64,000 nucleotides of DNA, taken from contig NZ_JAUSVF010000002.1 in assembly GCF_030814475.1 (NCBI RefSeq), forward strand, positions 868,001 to 932,000. Reading direction: 5' to 3'. Made by a program: the position numbers and the translations under genes. The DNA is from Pararhizobium capsulatum DSM 1112. Lineage in GTDB: Bacteria; Pseudomonadota; Alphaproteobacteria; Rhizobiales; Rhizobiaceae. The notes below the pieces were generated by a model. It worked only from the letters and a program-made list of their open reading frames with translations. It made no database searches and had not been told where the DNA came from. How positions within the stretch are numbered: the stretch's first letter is position 1; each line of letters begins with the position of its first letter. Shown in pieces: positions 55,716 to 64,000 of the stretch.

Positions 55716-55857
55716 GGTTACCTCCTAGCCATGTCCCCCCAGGATTCAGGTGCGAACAGGCCGCATATACTACTGGATTCCCGGCCGTATTCAAGCGGTC
55801 AAGGATTCCATTATAGACCAGAATTCAGTAGGTTACCGAGCGATGTCAGGTTCTGGC

Positions 55858-57437
55858 GGATATCGTTGAAAAACTCGACGGATTATCCGCTCACACGCCC
55901 TTTTCGGTCTTTTGGGCGGTGCACTATGCTGCGATCTGCCCACGCCTTAGCGCAGGGTATCGGTCGATGCCGCCCTCAAGCGGCGATGGCACCGCATGGC
56001 GGCATCTGAGGCCTGAGTTTGGCCAGCCTCCTCAGGTTCTGTGCGGTTGCGGCAAGCAGGAATTCGTCTCTCGCACCACACGGCCCTCGAAGCCTTAAAC
56101 GTGCCATCCGTAGTATGCGCTTGAGGTGAGCGAAGAGCATTTCGACCTTCTTTCGACGATGCCGTGACTGCTCATACTCCGGTGTCTTGGCAATCGCTCG
56201 GGCGACATCGCGTGCATCCTCGTTGAGATCGCGCGGTACTTTGCGCATAGGCATGTTCGGGCAGCATCGAGGCTTCAGTTCACACTGATCACAGTCCTTC
56301 TTGCTGGCACGATAAAGCCGGGTTCCCTCGGCCGTGATCCCCGATCTGGGTGGGTCGTAAGTGCGGTGGAATTGTTTCAGCTCCTTTCCGGCAGGGCAAA
56401 GGTATTGCTCCTTCTCGGCTTCCCAGGTGAAGTCGGAACGCGAGAAGGTGCCATCCGTCCGCTTCGACTTGTCGAAGACCGGAATGTGCGGCGCGATCTC
56501 CTTCTCGTTGACCAACCAGGCGAGGTTGTCGGCAGAACCGTAGGCACTGTCGGCCGCGAGGTAATCGGGCCGCAAGCCGAAGCGGTTCTCGGTCCTGCCG
56601 AGCATTGTGCGGGATGCACCGACCTCCGCCTGGCGGATCGCCCGTGTCGCCTCCACATCCAGAATGACGCCGTGGTCTGTATCGATCAGATAGTTGGTCG
56701 CATAGGCGAAGAAGGCGTGGCCTTTGTGGGCACCGGTCCATTGGGCGGCCGGATCAGACGAGGAGATGAACTTCGGCGTGACCGGCGAGGCAGCGCCGAA
56801 AGCAGCATCATCGAGAACAGCCAGATATTCCTGTACCGAGCGTCCCGCATCTTCTTTGGCTTCCCATTCCGATCCTGGTACCGAGCGCTGCTTGTTTGCA
56901 TCCGCCGCGATCAAGCTGGCATCGACTGCAAATCCTTCCGTACCAACCAACCCTTGAGAGAGGCAGCGCTCCACTACCGTTTCGAACATATGCCGCAGGA
57001 TGTCGCTTTGCCGGAACCGGCCATGGCGGTTCTTCGAGAAGCTTGAGTGATCAGGGACCTTGCCGTCCAGACCGAGGCGGCAGAACCAGCGATAGGCGAG
57101 ATTGAGGTGGACCTCTTCGCAAAGCCGTCGCTCCGAGCGAATGCCCATGGAATAGCCGATGATCAGCATTCGCATCATAAGCTCGGGATCAATCGAGGGG
57201 CGACCCGTGGCGCTGTAGAAAGGCTTCAAGTGCGCTCGTACGCTGTCGAGTTCGAGATGGCGGTCGATCCCGCGCAGCATGTGGTCGGCAGGAACGTGAT
57301 CATCAAGGCAGAAGTCGTAGAAGAGCTGCGCTGGAGCTGTCTGGCATCCCATCATCACTCAATCCCCCGCAAATCAATGCGACGATTGAATCATGACATC
57401 CCAATGCCGACAACGGTTAGTTTTTCAACAGTATCGG
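55858..57437. mobile_element. IS1182-type insertion sequence
   Basis: One transposase gene flanked by imperfect inverted repeats. The left end reads GGATATCGTTGAAAAACT (55858-55875). The right end, reverse-complemented, reads CCGATACTGTTGAAAAACT (57419-57437). Boundaries are uncertain by about 10 bases and no clear target duplication was found. It lies between the adenylate cyclase and MarC-like genes and interrupts no recognisable gene. Confidence 0.75.
55976..57358 (-). CDS. IS1182-family transposase
   Basis: 460 residues. The N-terminal DUF772-type domain (YFCL-like LFYDFCLDDHVPADHMLRGI, GRPSIDPELMMRMLIIGYSM, RSERRLCEEVHLNLAYRWFC) is followed by a DDE domain with Asp in GFAVDASLIAADANK, Asp in DYLAADSAYGSADNLAWLV, and Glu in the C-terminal RKKVEMLFAHLKRILRMARL. 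A zinc-finger-like CPAGKELK...CDQCELKPRCC region lies between. The frame is intact, so the element may be active. Confidence 0.93.
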   Translation of the reverse strand: MMMGCQTAPAQLFYDFCLDDHVPADHMLRGIDRHLELDSVRAHLKPFYSATGRPSIDPELMMRMLIIGYSMGIRSERRLCEEVHLNLAYRWFCRLGLDGKVPDHSSFSKNRHGRFRQSDILRHMFETVVERCLSQGLVGTEGFAVDASLIAADANKQRSVPGSEWEAKEDAGRSVQEYLAVLDDAAFGAASPVTPKFISSSDPAAQWTGAHKGHAFFAYATNYLIDTDHGVILDVEATRAIRQAEVGASRTMLGRTENRFGLRPDYLAADSAYGSADNLAWLVNEKEIAPHIPVFDKSKRTDGTFSRSDFTWEAEKEQYLCPAGKELKQFHRTYDPPRSGITAEGTRLYRASKKDCDQCELKPRCCPNMPMRKVPRDLNEDARDVARAIAKTPEYEQSRHRRKKVEMLFAHLKRILRMARLRLRGPCGARDEFLLAATAQNLRRLAKLRPQMPPCGAIAA

Positions 57438-57686
57438 CGCTTAGCGGTTGACGGATAAATGGGGCACAGTTCATTGTCCTAAATCGCGCGATCATGCCAA
57501 GCGACGCTTCTGCGATCCCTGATATGGAAACCCGCTGCCGATTCGTATATGGATTTACTCGGCGGGACAAAAGGCGAGTGTTGCTTACATTTTGAAAGGC
57601 GCGACAATGACCGATGGCTCCTGGCCTGTTGGCCGACATGGAAACATTCCTCGGTATCCCGCGTACGATTGGCGTTGGCTGGTCTC

Positions 57687-58367
57687 ATGTACGCAGCAGT
57701 AAACACCTTCGCACTGGTGCTTGCGTCGATCTTTCCGGTTGTCAATCCACCCGGCTCCGCGCTCGTCTTCCTCGGCTTGACAAGCGGCGCAACCCCTGAG
57801 ATGCGCGCCACTCTGGCACGGCGGATTGCCTTGAATTCGCTGATCCTGCTTGTATGTTCGTTTCTGCTGGGCGCGCTCATTTTACAATTTTACGGAATTT
57901 CCGTACCAATCCTTCGCGTCGCCGGCGGGATCATCGTCGCTGTATCCGGGTGGAAACTTCTCAACGAAGGAAGCGACAAGGAATTGGACGCAACAGGCGA
58001 TGTGTCTCGGGGCAATTTGCTCGATCAGGCCTTCTATCCTCTGACGTTGCCCCTGACGACGGGGCCGGGATCGATTGCAATTGTTATCAGTATCGGACTT
58101 TCCGAGGCGACAATCACGAGCCCTGGGGAGAGGATCGTATTCGTCCTGGCAAGCCTGCTTGCTATCACAGTCCTCTCCCTAGCTATCCTGTTTTGCTTTA
58201 CCTATGCGGATCGTATCCAGAAGCTTCTTGGCCGAGGAGGAACCGACATTGCCGTGCGACTGTCCGCATTCATTCTATTTTGCTTGGGACTGCAGATACT
58301 CTGGTCGGGCGCAAATGACTTATTGACATCCGTCCTCTCTGCATCTGTCAGACCATCGGTTCCGTGA
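57687..58367 (+). CDS. MarC-family integral membrane protein
   Basis: About 226 residues from MYAAVNTFALVLASIFPVVN. Six helices are predicted with the family PPGSALVFLGLTSGATPEMR loop, RVAGGIIVAVSGWKLL, FYPLTLPLTTGPGSIAIVIS and the C-terminal GGTDIAVRLSAFILFCLGLQ. The function of MarC proteins is not established; they were once linked to antibiotic resistance without support. ATG 57687 matches the family N-terminus although no strong ribosome-binding site is seen; an in-frame ATG at 57549 would add 46 residues without similarity. Confidence 0.85.
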   Translation: MYAAVNTFALVLASIFPVVNPPGSALVFLGLTSGATPEMRATLARRIALNSLILLVCSFLLGALILQFYGISVPILRVAGGIIVAVSGWKLLNEGSDKELDATGDVSRGNLLDQAFYPLTLPLTTGPGSIAIVISIGLSEATITSPGERIVFVLASLLAITVLSLAILFCFTYADRIQKLLGRGGTDIAVRLSAFILFCLGLQILWSGANDLLTSVLSASVRPSVP

Positions 58368-58437
58368 CCGAGCTAGGCAGTGATCGATAGGAGATGCGTG
58401 GTTCGCGTTGGTATCGCCCAGTTTTCTTTGGCTTTGC

Positions 58438-58860
58438 TCATGCGACGGCCTGTGCATCGGTGATCTCGACAAGCGATCCACACATGAAGGCTGACACTTC
58501 GGACGCCGGGAAAGCAACGAGCGCGGCGACTTCCTCCGGCTTGCCGACGCGGCCGAAAGCCACGATCTTGTTGAGATTGGCGATGGTTCGTCCGGATCGT
58601 GTAACACCCGCTTCCAGCATCGGCGTGTGGATTTCGCCGGGGCAAACCGCGTTGACGCGGATCTTGTCGGGTGCGCAATTGCGGGTGAGGTCCTGGGTGA
58701 AGGCGGCGGTCTTCGCGGTGTTGTAGGGATCCTGCTGCGACTGCTGAAGGGCGAAACGGTGGACGACATCGAAACGGTGCTGCCCGTCGAACTGGTAATC
58801 CGCGAGAGCACGGCGCGCTGCCCCTGAAACGATCGTTCCACCCACGTTTCTCGCCGACAC
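58438..58860 (-). pseudogene. Remnant of a short-chain dehydrogenase/reductase gene
   Basis: The C-terminal half of an SDR is readable: DPYNTAKTAAF (from the YxxxK active-site region), APDKIRVNAVCPGEIHTPML, FGRVGKPEEVAALVAF and the final GSLVEITDAQAVA. The N-terminal NAD domain is absent, the active-site Tyr region is shifted, and the 5' part (GARRALADYQFDGQHRFDVV) does not fit the family. A 5'-truncated, decaying copy next to cysG. Its 3' part is well preserved, suggesting recent loss. Confidence 0.7.
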
Positions 58861-58875
58861 GGACGCCGGTTTCGT

Positions 58876-60363
58876 CTATCTCACCGTGGCCTGCTGCATG
58901 TTCGGGAAGACATGATCGCCGTCGTCCTGTTCCCGCAGCGCACCGAGCGCGTTGCCGATAGCGATCAGGACCGGTTGGTCATAGCCAATCTCGCGGATAC
59001 CGATGGCGAGATTTTCCAGAGTTCCCGTCCAGCGATGTTCGTTTGGCCGGCTCACATTGTTGATGATGACGGCCGGCGTTTGTGCACCGACGCCTTCAGT
59101 GATCATTCGTTTGGCAATGGCGGGCGCTGTTCTGCCGCCCATGTAGAATACATTCGTAGTGCGAGAATCTGCCATCGATCGCCAGTCGATATCCTTGGGC
59201 ATATCGCCATGGCGGGAGTGACCGGTGGTGAAGCGGACAGACTGGGCGTGGTCGCGGTGGGTCAGCGAGATGCCAAGACGGGATGCCATGGCGCTTGCGG
59301 CCGTGATACCGGGGATCACGTCAACCGGAATGCCCTCGCCCTGAAGATGCGCAATTTCTTCGCCGGCGCGCCCGAAAATCATCGGATCTCCGGATTTAAG
59401 ACGCACCACCCGCTTGCCCGCCTTGGCAAGCTTGACCATCATGTCGTTGATATCCTCCTGGCGACAGCTCTCGCGACCGCCGCGCTTGCCCACCAGCATG
59501 CGCTTGGCCTCGCGACGCGCCAGTTCGAGAACCTCGTCTGAGACAAGGTCATCGAACAGGATGACATCGGCCGCCTGCAGGGCACGTACGGCTTTCAGCG
59601 TCAACAACTCCGCGTCACCCGGCCCTGCACCGACAAGCGTCACGCTGCCACCCTTATCCACCGCGTGAGCTATGCCCGCAGCCTCCTTCATAAGATCGGC
59701 GACAACAAGATCTTGCGGTGGCTTGCCCTCGTTAAAGGCACGGTCGGCGAATTTCTCCCAGAAGGCACGGCGCGGCGCCCCGGGTTCCAGCAAGGCGTGA
59801 ACGCGTTCGCGAATGGTCTGCGCCAGCGCCGCCCAAGCTTTGAGGCTTCCCGGCAGCAGCGTTTCGATCCGGCGTCGGATAGCCTGCGCGAGAATGGGTG
59901 CGGCGCCGTCCGTGGAAATGGCGATGATCGCAGGCGAACGGTTGACGATCGAGCCAAACTGAAACTGGCAGTAGGCCGGCTTGTCGATCACGTTGACCGG
60001 CACACCGGCTTCCCGGGTGGCTTCGAAGAACAATGCTGCTTCTGCTTCGTCGTCAAAATCGCCAATCGCAAGTGTCGCGCCGGCAAGGTTCTGCTTGCCA
60101 CACTCTTCACGCCGGTGCATCAGCATGGCAGAGCCGTGCACTGGTGGTCGAGCAAGAAGTATCTCGAACGTCTCGCTGAGCGTTTCGGCGAAGATTTCGA
60201 CATGGGCACCACAGGATGCAAGCAGCTCCGCCTTCCATGCAGCGGCATCCGAGCCGCCGACGACGATGCAGCGCTTGCCTTCGAGCGCCCAGAAGACGGG
60301 AAGTTTTGCCAAGGCTTCCATGCGGGCGGGAGCTTCACTCCGCGGCAGTTGCAAGACATCCAT
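58876..60363 (-). CDS. cysG: Siroheme synthase (precorrin-2 dehydrogenase/uroporphyrinogen-III methyltransferase)
   Basis: 495 residues. The N-terminal dehydrogenase/ferrochelatase domain (about 15-210) has FWALEGKRCIVVGGSDAAAW and RSPAIIAISTDGAAPILAQA. The C-terminal SUMT domain (about 230-470) has VTLVGAGPGDAELLTLKAVR, VGKRGGRESCRQEDINDMMV, VVRLKSGDPMIFGRAGEE and VIPGITAASAMASRLGI. It makes siroheme for the nitrite reductase of the same cluster. ATG 60363 (MDVLQLPRSE) follows AGGGGGATCATCG and lies 29 bp inside the end of nasA, so the genes overlap. Confidence 0.95.
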   Translation of the reverse strand: MDVLQLPRSEAPARMEALAKLPVFWALEGKRCIVVGGSDAAAWKAELLASCGAHVEIFAETLSETFEILLARPPVHGSAMLMHRREECGKQNLAGATLAIGDFDDEAEAALFFEATREAGVPVNVIDKPAYCQFQFGSIVNRSPAIIAISTDGAAPILAQAIRRRIETLLPGSLKAWAALAQTIRERVHALLEPGAPRRAFWEKFADRAFNEGKPPQDLVVADLMKEAAGIAHAVDKGGSVTLVGAGPGDAELLTLKAVRALQAADVILFDDLVSDEVLELARREAKRMLVGKRGGRESCRQEDINDMMVKLAKAGKRVVRLKSGDPMIFGRAGEEIAHLQGEGIPVDVIPGITAASAMASRLGISLTHRDHAQSVRFTTGHSRHGDMPKDIDWRSMADSRTTNVFYMGGRTAPAIAKRMITEGVGAQTPAVIINNVSRPNEHRWTGTLENLAIGIREIGYDQPVLIAIGNALGALREQDDGDHVFPNMQQATVR

Positions 60364-63001
60364 CGATGATCCCCCTGATCTCAGCGCGGCAGGAGCCGCA
60401 ATTGGTTCCGGCATTCAACTCCTTGCCGACAGCCTCGACGCTGTGACAGCCGCCGCGGACAGCCCCGACGATCTGATTGACGCCGACACCGAAGCACGAG
60501 CACACGGTAGCGCCCGGGTCTGCCCCGCCCACGCCGGGCCGGCCCGCAACAAGCGTGAAACGCTTGCGCAGATTGCCGTGCTCGGCAGCAAGCTGTGAAA
60601 CCGCCCAGCTGCGCGCGACAGCCACCGGCTCCCGCGCAAGAAACAGGGCGGCCAGGAGCTTGTCGCCGCTGAAAAAAGCGAGCCGCAGGTCGCCTGTCTG
60701 CTGGTCGGCATAGCCCAATGGCTCTGCTCCCTCGCCAAGCCCGAAAGCGACACGGCACCACTGCGGCCAATCCGTGACCGCCTGGCTAAAAGCCAACTCG
60801 ATACGCCATCCGCCATCCGCCTTGGCCAAGGCCCAGTAATCCGCCTGGAGATTGAAAGGCTTTGCGACGGAGATGGCGAAACCATAGAAGGCGGCGGCGA
60901 AAGGACGGGCAGAAACGGCGACATTCTTAGAGGCAGGCTGCCCCGAAACCGGATCGGTCAGAGGTGGAACAACCGCGTCGATCCGGGCCCTGGCGGAAAA
61001 CTGATCATTCCAGTGCATCGGCGCGAAGATGCTATCGCGGGTCTGGCGTTCGCTGATGAGCGCCCGCAGAACCGCTTTGCCACGCGGGCTTTCAATTTCA
61101 ATCAGGTCGGCACCGCCAACGCCGATCATTTGGGCGTCGCGCGGATGAAGTTCGGCAAATGGCTCGGCAATATGTGCCGAGAGCCGCGCGCTCTTTCCGG
61201 TTCTGGTCATAGTGTGCCACTGGTCACGGATGCGACCCGTATTCAGCGTGAAGGGGAATTCGGCGGTCGTGCGATCTGTTTCCGGCGCTTGAACGGCAAT
61301 GAAGCGCGCCCGGCCATCGGGGTGGTAGTAACCGCCGCGCGCAAAGAACCGTGTCACCCTGCCATCATCGCCTTTTGGCTGTGGCCACTGAAACGGTTTC
61401 ATGACCTGATAGGCGGGATCGCCGAGCCCGACATAGGCGCCAATGTCGAAATCGCGACTGCCACCGTTTTCGAAAGCGGAAAGAGCGGCATGCTCAGCGA
61501 AGATTTCCGACGGGGAGGCATGATCGAAACCATCGAACCCCATGCGACGGGCAACCTCGCAGAGTTGCCACCAATCCGCACGAGCCTCGCCCGGTGCAGT
61601 CAGGAATGGGCGTTGGCGAGAGATGCGGCGCTCGGAGTTGGTAACAGTCCCATCCTTTTCACCCCAGCCCAGGGAAGGTAGCAGAACATGGGCATGGCGC
61701 GTCGTATCCGTTAGTTTCAACACGTCGGACACGACGACGAAGGGACATGCTGCTATCGCCGCTTCCACGGCATCTGCATCCGGCATCGATACGACCGGAT
61801 TGGTCGCCATGATCCAGAGTGCCCTGATGCGGCCGTCGGCAACGGCGCGGAACATATCGACGGCCTTGAGGCCTGCACGATCCGCCATTTCCGGCGATTG
61901 CCAGAAACGTTGCAGACGGTCCCGGTCGGCGGGGTCTTCGATCGACATATGAGCCGCCAGCATATTGGAGAGGCCGCCGACCTCGCGGCCACCCATGGCG
62001 TTCGGCTGGCCTGTCAATGAAAACGGCCCCATGCCCTGCCGGCCGATACGGCCCGTTGCCAGGTGACAGTTGATGATGGCATTGACCTTGTCGGTGCCGG
62101 ACGACGACTGGTTGACGCCCTGGCTGTAGCAGGTGACGACCTTTTCGGTGCGCTCGAACAGGCTGAAGAACTGGCGAATTTCTCTGGCGCCAAGCCCTGT
62201 GCGTTCCATCAATTCGGGAAAGCGCATGGCGCTTGCGACCGCAAAGGCCTCGGAAAAGCCGTTGGTGTGGGCGGCAAGATAGTTTTCGTCAATGGCACTT
62301 GTCTTGGCGAGGTGGGCGAGCAGGCCGTTGAACAGCGCGATATCGCCATCGGGGCGGATCGCCAGATGCAGGTCGGCAATATCGGCGGTCATGGTTCGGC
62401 GCGGATCGATCACCACTACCTTCAAGCCCGGTCGTGCCGCCTTGGCGGCCGCGAGCCGCTGGTAGATGACGGGGTGGCACCAGGCGAGGTTCGAGCCCGT
62501 AAGGATCACCAGATCGGCGAGTTCCAGGTCCTCGTAGCAGCCCGGCACCGTATCCGAACCGAAGGCCCGCCGGTGGCCGGCGACCGAAGAGGACATGCAA
62601 AGCCTTGAATTCGTGTCGATATTGGCCGAACCGATGTAGCCCTTCATCAGCTTGTTGGCGACGTAGTAGTCCTCTGTCAGAAGCTGGCCGGAAACGTAGA
62701 AGGCGACCGAATCCGGCCCATGTTCGGCAATCGCGGCGGAGAAGCGCTCGGCCACCAGATCGAGAGCTTCGCCCCACGCAGCGGCCTTGCCGCGAATTTC
62801 CGGCTCAAGCAGGCGTCCGTCGAGATCTAGGGTCTCGGCCAGCGCCGATCCCTTGGAGCAAACGCGGCCGAAATTGGCGGGGTGATCGGGATCACCCTTG
62901 ACAGAAACCTTGCCATCCTCGTCCACGCGGGCGATCACCCCGCAGCCGACACCGCAATAGGGACAGGTGGTTTTCGTTTCAGGCGCCATGTTCGTTCCCA
63001 T
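60335..63001 (-). CDS. nasA: Assimilatory nitrate reductase, large subunit
   Basis: 888 residues. The N-terminal [4Fe-4S] motif CPYCGVGCGV...CSKG is followed by the Mo-bisMGD domains (SNLAWCHPVIYQRLAAAK, GRIGRQGMGPFSLTGQPNAM GG) and dinucleotide-binding region. A C-terminal BFD-like [2Fe-2S] domain carries CSCFGVGVNQIVGAVRGG and GTNCGSCRAEIRG. This is the cytoplasmic NasA/NarB type that reduces nitrate to nitrite, probably with NADH electrons passed via the NirB partner. It lies three bases after nirD. ATG 63001 has GGAG six bases upstream; ATG 62989 is the alternative. Confidence 0.95.
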   Translation of the reverse strand: MGTNMAPETKTTCPYCGVGCGVIARVDEDGKVSVKGDPDHPANFGRVCSKGSALAETLDLDGRLLEPEIRGKAAAWGEALDLVAERFSAAIAEHGPDSVAFYVSGQLLTEDYYVANKLMKGYIGSANIDTNSRLCMSSSVAGHRRAFGSDTVPGCYEDLELADLVILTGSNLAWCHPVIYQRLAAAKAARPGLKVVVIDPRRTMTADIADLHLAIRPDGDIALFNGLLAHLAKTSAIDENYLAAHTNGFSEAFAVASAMRFPELMERTGLGAREIRQFFSLFERTEKVVTCYSQGVNQSSSGTDKVNAIINCHLATGRIGRQGMGPFSLTGQPNAMGGREVGGLSNMLAAHMSIEDPADRDRLQRFWQSPEMADRAGLKAVDMFRAVADGRIRALWIMATNPVVSMPDADAVEAAIAACPFVVVSDVLKLTDTTRHAHVLLPSLGWGEKDGTVTNSERRISRQRPFLTAPGEARADWWQLCEVARRMGFDGFDHASPSEIFAEHAALSAFENGGSRDFDIGAYVGLGDPAYQVMKPFQWPQPKGDDGRVTRFFARGGYYHPDGRARFIAVQAPETDRTTAEFPFTLNTGRIRDQWHTMTRTGKSARLSAHIAEPFAELHPRDAQMIGVGGADLIEIESPRGKAVLRALISERQTRDSIFAPMHWNDQFSARARIDAVVPPLTDPVSGQPASKNVAVSARPFAAAFYGFAISVAKPFNLQADYWALAKADGGWRIELAFSQAVTDWPQWCRVAFGLGEGAEPLGYADQQTGDLRLAFFSGDKLLAALFLAREPVAVARSWAVSQLAAEHGNLRKRFTLVAGRPGVGGADPGATVCSCFGVGVNQIVGAVRGGCHSVEAVGKELNAGTNCGSCRAEIRGIIDGCLATAAE

Positions 63002-63004
63002 GAC

Positions 63005-63334
63005 CTACTCCGCCGCCATCATCAGGCTTTCCAGCGCGATCGAGAGTTCGCCGTCTTCGTTGCGCACGGGAATGGTTCGAACCACCCCTTCATCCGCGCC
63101 CAGTGCGTTGCCGGTCTCCAGCGAAATCACCCAGTTGTGCAGCGGACACGTCACGGCCTTGCCGTGAACGATGCCTTGCGTCAGCGGTCCGCCCTTGTGC
63201 GGGCAATGATCCTCGATGGCGAAAACCTCGTTTTCGCCTGTGCGGAAGACACCGATCTTGCCTTGGGGTGTCTTGACACAACGCGCGCCCCGGAGCGGAA
63301 TGTCGTCGATGTTGCCGATGGCATACCAGTTCAT
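63005..63334 (-). CDS. nirD: Nitrite reductase small subunit (Rieske-like)
   Basis: 109 residues from MNWYAIGNIDDIPLRGARCV. The Rieske motif pair is CPHKGG and CPLHNW, as in NirD proteins that keep the cluster ligands. It completes the NADH-dependent assimilatory nitrite reductase with NirB. CCGGAAAGGAAAGAAAC lies before ATG 63334; nirB ends 20 bp upstream. Confidence 0.95.
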   Translation of the reverse strand: MNWYAIGNIDDIPLRGARCVKTPQGKIGVFRTGENEVFAIEDHCPHKGGPLTQGIVHGKAVTCPLHNWVISLETGNALGADEGVVRTIPVRNEDGELSIALESLMMAAE

Positions 63335-63354
63335 GTTTCTTTCCTTTCCGGAGA

Positions 63355-64000
63355 TCACTCGGCAGCCTGACTGAAACCGACGGACGCCATCGGTCTGAAC
63401 TCGTGTTTGTCCTTGCCGGAGACGCGTTCCGACCACGGATCGACCTGAGCGAATTGCTGGCTGAAGACGAAACGCTCGTAATAGGCCTTGCGCTTTTCGG
63501 TATCGTCGATGATCTGACGGCGGATTTCCTCAAGGCCGATGCGCTTGGCCCATTTGTAGATGCGCTCCAGATAGCGGGCCTGCTCGCGATACATCTGCGT
63601 CAGCGCCACGATATGCTCCAGCGCTTCGTCCTCGGTCTTCACGAGCCCTAGAACCTCGGTTCCCTTGATGTCGAGGCCGGCGGCACCAGCGAAATGGATT
63701 TCGAAGCCTGAATCGACGCAGATCACACCGATATCCTTGCAAGTCGCCTCCGCGCAGTTTCGCGGACAGCCGGAAACCGCCATCTTCAGCTTGGCCGGTG
63801 TCCACGAGCCCCACATGAACTTTTCGATGCGGATGCCGAGACCGGTCGAATCCTGCGTGCCGAAGCGACACCAATCGGAGCCGACGCAGGTTTTGACCGT
63901 GCGAAGGCCCTTGGCGTAGGCCTGACCGGAGATGAAGCCGGCCTTGCCGAGATCGGCCCAGACGGCGGGCAGGTCTTCCTTTTCGATGCCGAGCAGGTCG
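63355..64000 (-). CDS. nirB: Nitrite reductase [NAD(P)H] large subunit, C-terminal part (runs off the window)
   Basis: 215 residues are visible. The siroheme/[4Fe-4S] ligands are in TCVGSDWCRFG and SGCPRNCAEATC; EKFMWGSWTPAKLKMAVSG lies between them. The C-terminus (KWAKRIGLEEIRRQIIDDTE) is normal for NirB. The FAD/NAD(P) and BFD domains lie beyond the window. It is the head of the nirB-nirD-nasA-cysG unit. Confidence 0.95.
   Translation of the reverse strand, partial: DLLGIEKEDLPAVWADLGKAGFISGQAYAKGLRTVKTCVGSDWCRFGTQDSTGLGIRIEKFMWGSWTPAKLKMAVSGCPRNCAEATCKDIGVICVDSGFEIHFAGAAGLDIKGTEVLGLVKTEDEALEHIVALTQMYREQARYLERIYKWAKRIGLEEIRRQIIDDTEKRKAYYERFVFSQQFAQVDPWSERVSGKDKHEFRPMASVGFSQAAE

Noticed and set aside
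58320..58841. 173-codon minus-strand frame overlapping the SDR remnant
   Set aside because: A different frame of the same DNA with low-complexity S/R/P content; the SDR frame has the family motifs.

Overview
The window looks like chromosome or large-replicon DNA of a Rhizobiales bacterium, most likely Rhizobiaceae (the Rhizobium/Agrobacterium/Ensifer group). The signs are high GC, many binding-protein-dependent ABC uptake operons each with a LacI- or LysR-type regulator, a DUF1127 small protein, an anti-Shine-Dalgarno sRNA of the alpha-r14/NfeR1 type, and a compact nirB-nirD-nasA-cysG block. No rRNA, tRNA, CRISPR array or phage was seen. The genus is not proven from this sequence.

Layout. 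1-1.4 kb: end of an amino-acid ABC transporter (partial permease and binding protein). 1.7-8.7 kb: a sugar operon on the minus strand (ATPase, binding protein, two permeases, GH63/MGH1-like glycosidase, LacI regulator). Paired AAACGTTT boxes lie both in front of this operon and in front of the amino-acid binding protein. 9-16.3 kb: a polyol- or triose-type ABC operon (binding protein, two permeases, 62-residue membrane protein, two ATPases) ending in a fused dihydroxyacetone kinase. Its divergent LacI regulator (16.6-17.6 kb) is separated from it by two identical 18-bp palindromes. 17.6-18.1 kb: an sRNA with four CCTCCTCCC loops, downstream of a DUF1127 gene. 18.35-24.8 kb: an RND efflux operon headed by an alpha/beta-hydrolase that has lost its catalytic Ser and His, with a divergent LysR gene. 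24.9-25.7 kb: mntP behind a yybP-ykoY-type Mn riboswitch. 25.9-26.6 kb: msrC and a molbindin.

26.8-36.6 kb: a catabolic island. It has an aconitase-X (cis-3-hydroxy-L-proline dehydratase type), a PLP dehydratase, a pyrroline-2-carboxylate reductase-like protein, a polar amino-acid ABC transporter, a LacI regulator, and a FrlD-like kinase divergent from a FrlB-like deglycase. The same 18-bp operator (one is the exact reverse complement of the other) sits before the transporter operon and between kinase and deglycase. This points to an Amadori-compound (glycated amino acid) regulon joined to imino-acid metabolism.

36.7-40.2 kb: a PAS-GGDEF protein with an in-frame TAG in its apparent first codons, a small unknown gene and a CSS-EAL protein. 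40.3-53.6 kb: a dipeptide/opine-type ABC system, two DUF885 metallopeptidase-like proteins (one lacking the catalytic Glu), three oxidoreductases, a VOC protein and a divergent LysR gene. 53.6-58.9 kb: a membrane class III adenylate cyclase, an IS1182-type insertion sequence, a MarC-like protein and an SDR pseudogene. 58.9-64 kb: nitrate/nitrite assimilation (cysG, nasA, nirD, partial nirB).

Functions come from motif and family recognition by eye. No database search was run. Starts were chosen from Shine-Dalgarno spacing and family N-termini.
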